DNA of 6,248 nucleotides from Hungatella sp. UBA3402 (GTDB lineage Bacteria; Bacillota; Clostridia; Lachnospirales; Lachnospiraceae). The position numbers were made by a program, and so were the translations under genes. A model generated the notes under the pieces. That model saw only the letters and a list, made by a program, of their open reading frames with translations. It ran no database searches and had not been told where the DNA came from. Below are positions 6,046 through 6,248 of this stretch, one piece after another (the stretch's first letter is position 1; each line of letters starts with the position of its first letter). Where the stretch lies: the NCBI GenBank assembly GCA_002358555.1, contig DEPC01000199.1, positions 1 to 6,248 on the forward strand, in the 5' to 3' direction.

Positions 6046-6160
6046 GTTACTATCCACAGCTATGCCACACGTAGCCACCCAGCTTACTTTTGTAATGGAA
6101 ACCACTGTATCTGGCATAAACCATACCCCTCCCTGTGTCTGGCTGGCTTTGGATAGTAAC
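6046..6160. repeat. Imperfect palindrome of about 115 bp upstream of der
   Basis: GTTACTATCC (6046-6055) and GGATAGTAAC (6151-6160) are perfect 10-bp inverted repeats. The pairing continues inward with mismatches (ACAGC/GCTTT, then GCCA and CAC blocks) to about 6070 and 6135, giving some 21 paired positions around a 64-base centre. A second, competing pair is TATGCCA (6061-6067) with TGGCATA (6112-6118). No protein frame of note lies inside. It could be a miniature inverted-repeat element or a structured part of the der leader. Confidence 0.6.
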
Positions 6161-6177
6161 TAGGATTTTTCTTTTTT

Positions 6178-6206
6178 ATATTATTTTTCCTTTACTTTTG
6201 TAGCAA
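6178..6206 (-). promoter_or_regulatory. Weak candidate vegetative promoter for der-plsY
   Basis: On the minus strand TTGCTA (6206-6201) is followed after 17 bp by TAATAT (6183-6178), each matching four of six sigma-A consensus positions, in an A-rich stretch. It would give der a leader of about 160 nt containing the palindrome. AT-rich sequence makes chance matches common. Confidence 0.25.
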
Positions 6207-6248
6207 GGAACTCATTAACCTTTTTATATAATACTTCATTATTTATAA
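6181..6248 (-). CDS. Possible C-terminal tail of an unidentified upstream gene
   Basis: One minus-strand frame is open from the window edge (first complete codon at 6246) for 21 codons to TAA at 6183-6181, reading NNEVLYKKVNEFLATKVKEK at its end. The lysine-rich helical look is compatible with a real protein end, but 21 codons in AT-rich DNA prove little and I do not recognise a family. It does not look like the end of the DUF512 radical-SAM-like protein that I would expect before der in Lachnospiraceae. Confidence 0.35.
   Translation of the reverse strand, partial: INNEVLYKKVNEFLATKVKEK

Noticed and set aside
1..6248. CRISPR array, tRNA, rRNA, transposase, toxin-antitoxin or phage-defence genes
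   Set aside because: No direct-repeat array, no cloverleaf-like sequence and no protein with such motifs was seen on either strand.

Overview
The window is ordinary Firmicutes core-genome sequence, and the gene set fits a spore-forming Clostridia (most likely Lachnospiraceae). It carries ylbJ, a sporulation membrane protein, beside coaD, plus the der-plsY pair, moderate to low GC and strong AGGAG-type ribosome binding sites. I found no defence system, prophage, insertion sequence with transposase, CRISPR array, tRNA or rRNA.

Layout. Almost everything runs on the minus strand, so in transcription order (right to left) it reads as follows. At 6181-6248 there is the possible tail of an unidentified gene. 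At 6022-6180 lies a non-coding stretch dominated by an approximately 115-bp imperfect palindrome. Then come der (double-domain ribosome-assembly GTPase) and plsY (acyl-phosphate:glycerol-3-phosphate acyltransferase), coupled by an ATGA overlap and closed by a strong stem-loop at about 3974-4011. Next are coaD (coenzyme A biosynthesis), a 337-bp gap (3120-3456) holding a GC-richer, hairpin-rich element that I suspect is a dispersed repeat, and a small coiled-coil protein gene. The only plus-strand gene, ylbJ, converges on that coiled-coil gene and overlaps its 3' end by 44 bp. Divergent from ylbJ is a secreted or membrane-anchored M23 (LytM-type) peptidase with all active-site residues, followed by a terminator and then the N-terminal 220 codons of an RsmF-like rRNA cytosine-C5 methyltransferase that runs off the left edge.

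How the genes relate. They are housekeeping (ribosome assembly, rRNA modification, phospholipid and CoA synthesis) with a small sporulation/cell-wall block in the middle. The 50 bp between the M23 peptidase and ylbJ contains a good match to a sigma-E promoter facing ylbJ, which agrees with the known sporulation role of that family.

Most worth a second look: (1) der has an abrupt codon-usage switch near position 5200 (Ile codons are ATA in 16 of 23 before it and 1 of 18 after), suggesting a recombinant gene or a chimeric assembly joint; (2) the structured intergenic element between coaD and the coiled-coil gene; (3) the long palindrome upstream of der. None of these amounts to a demonstrated new system.
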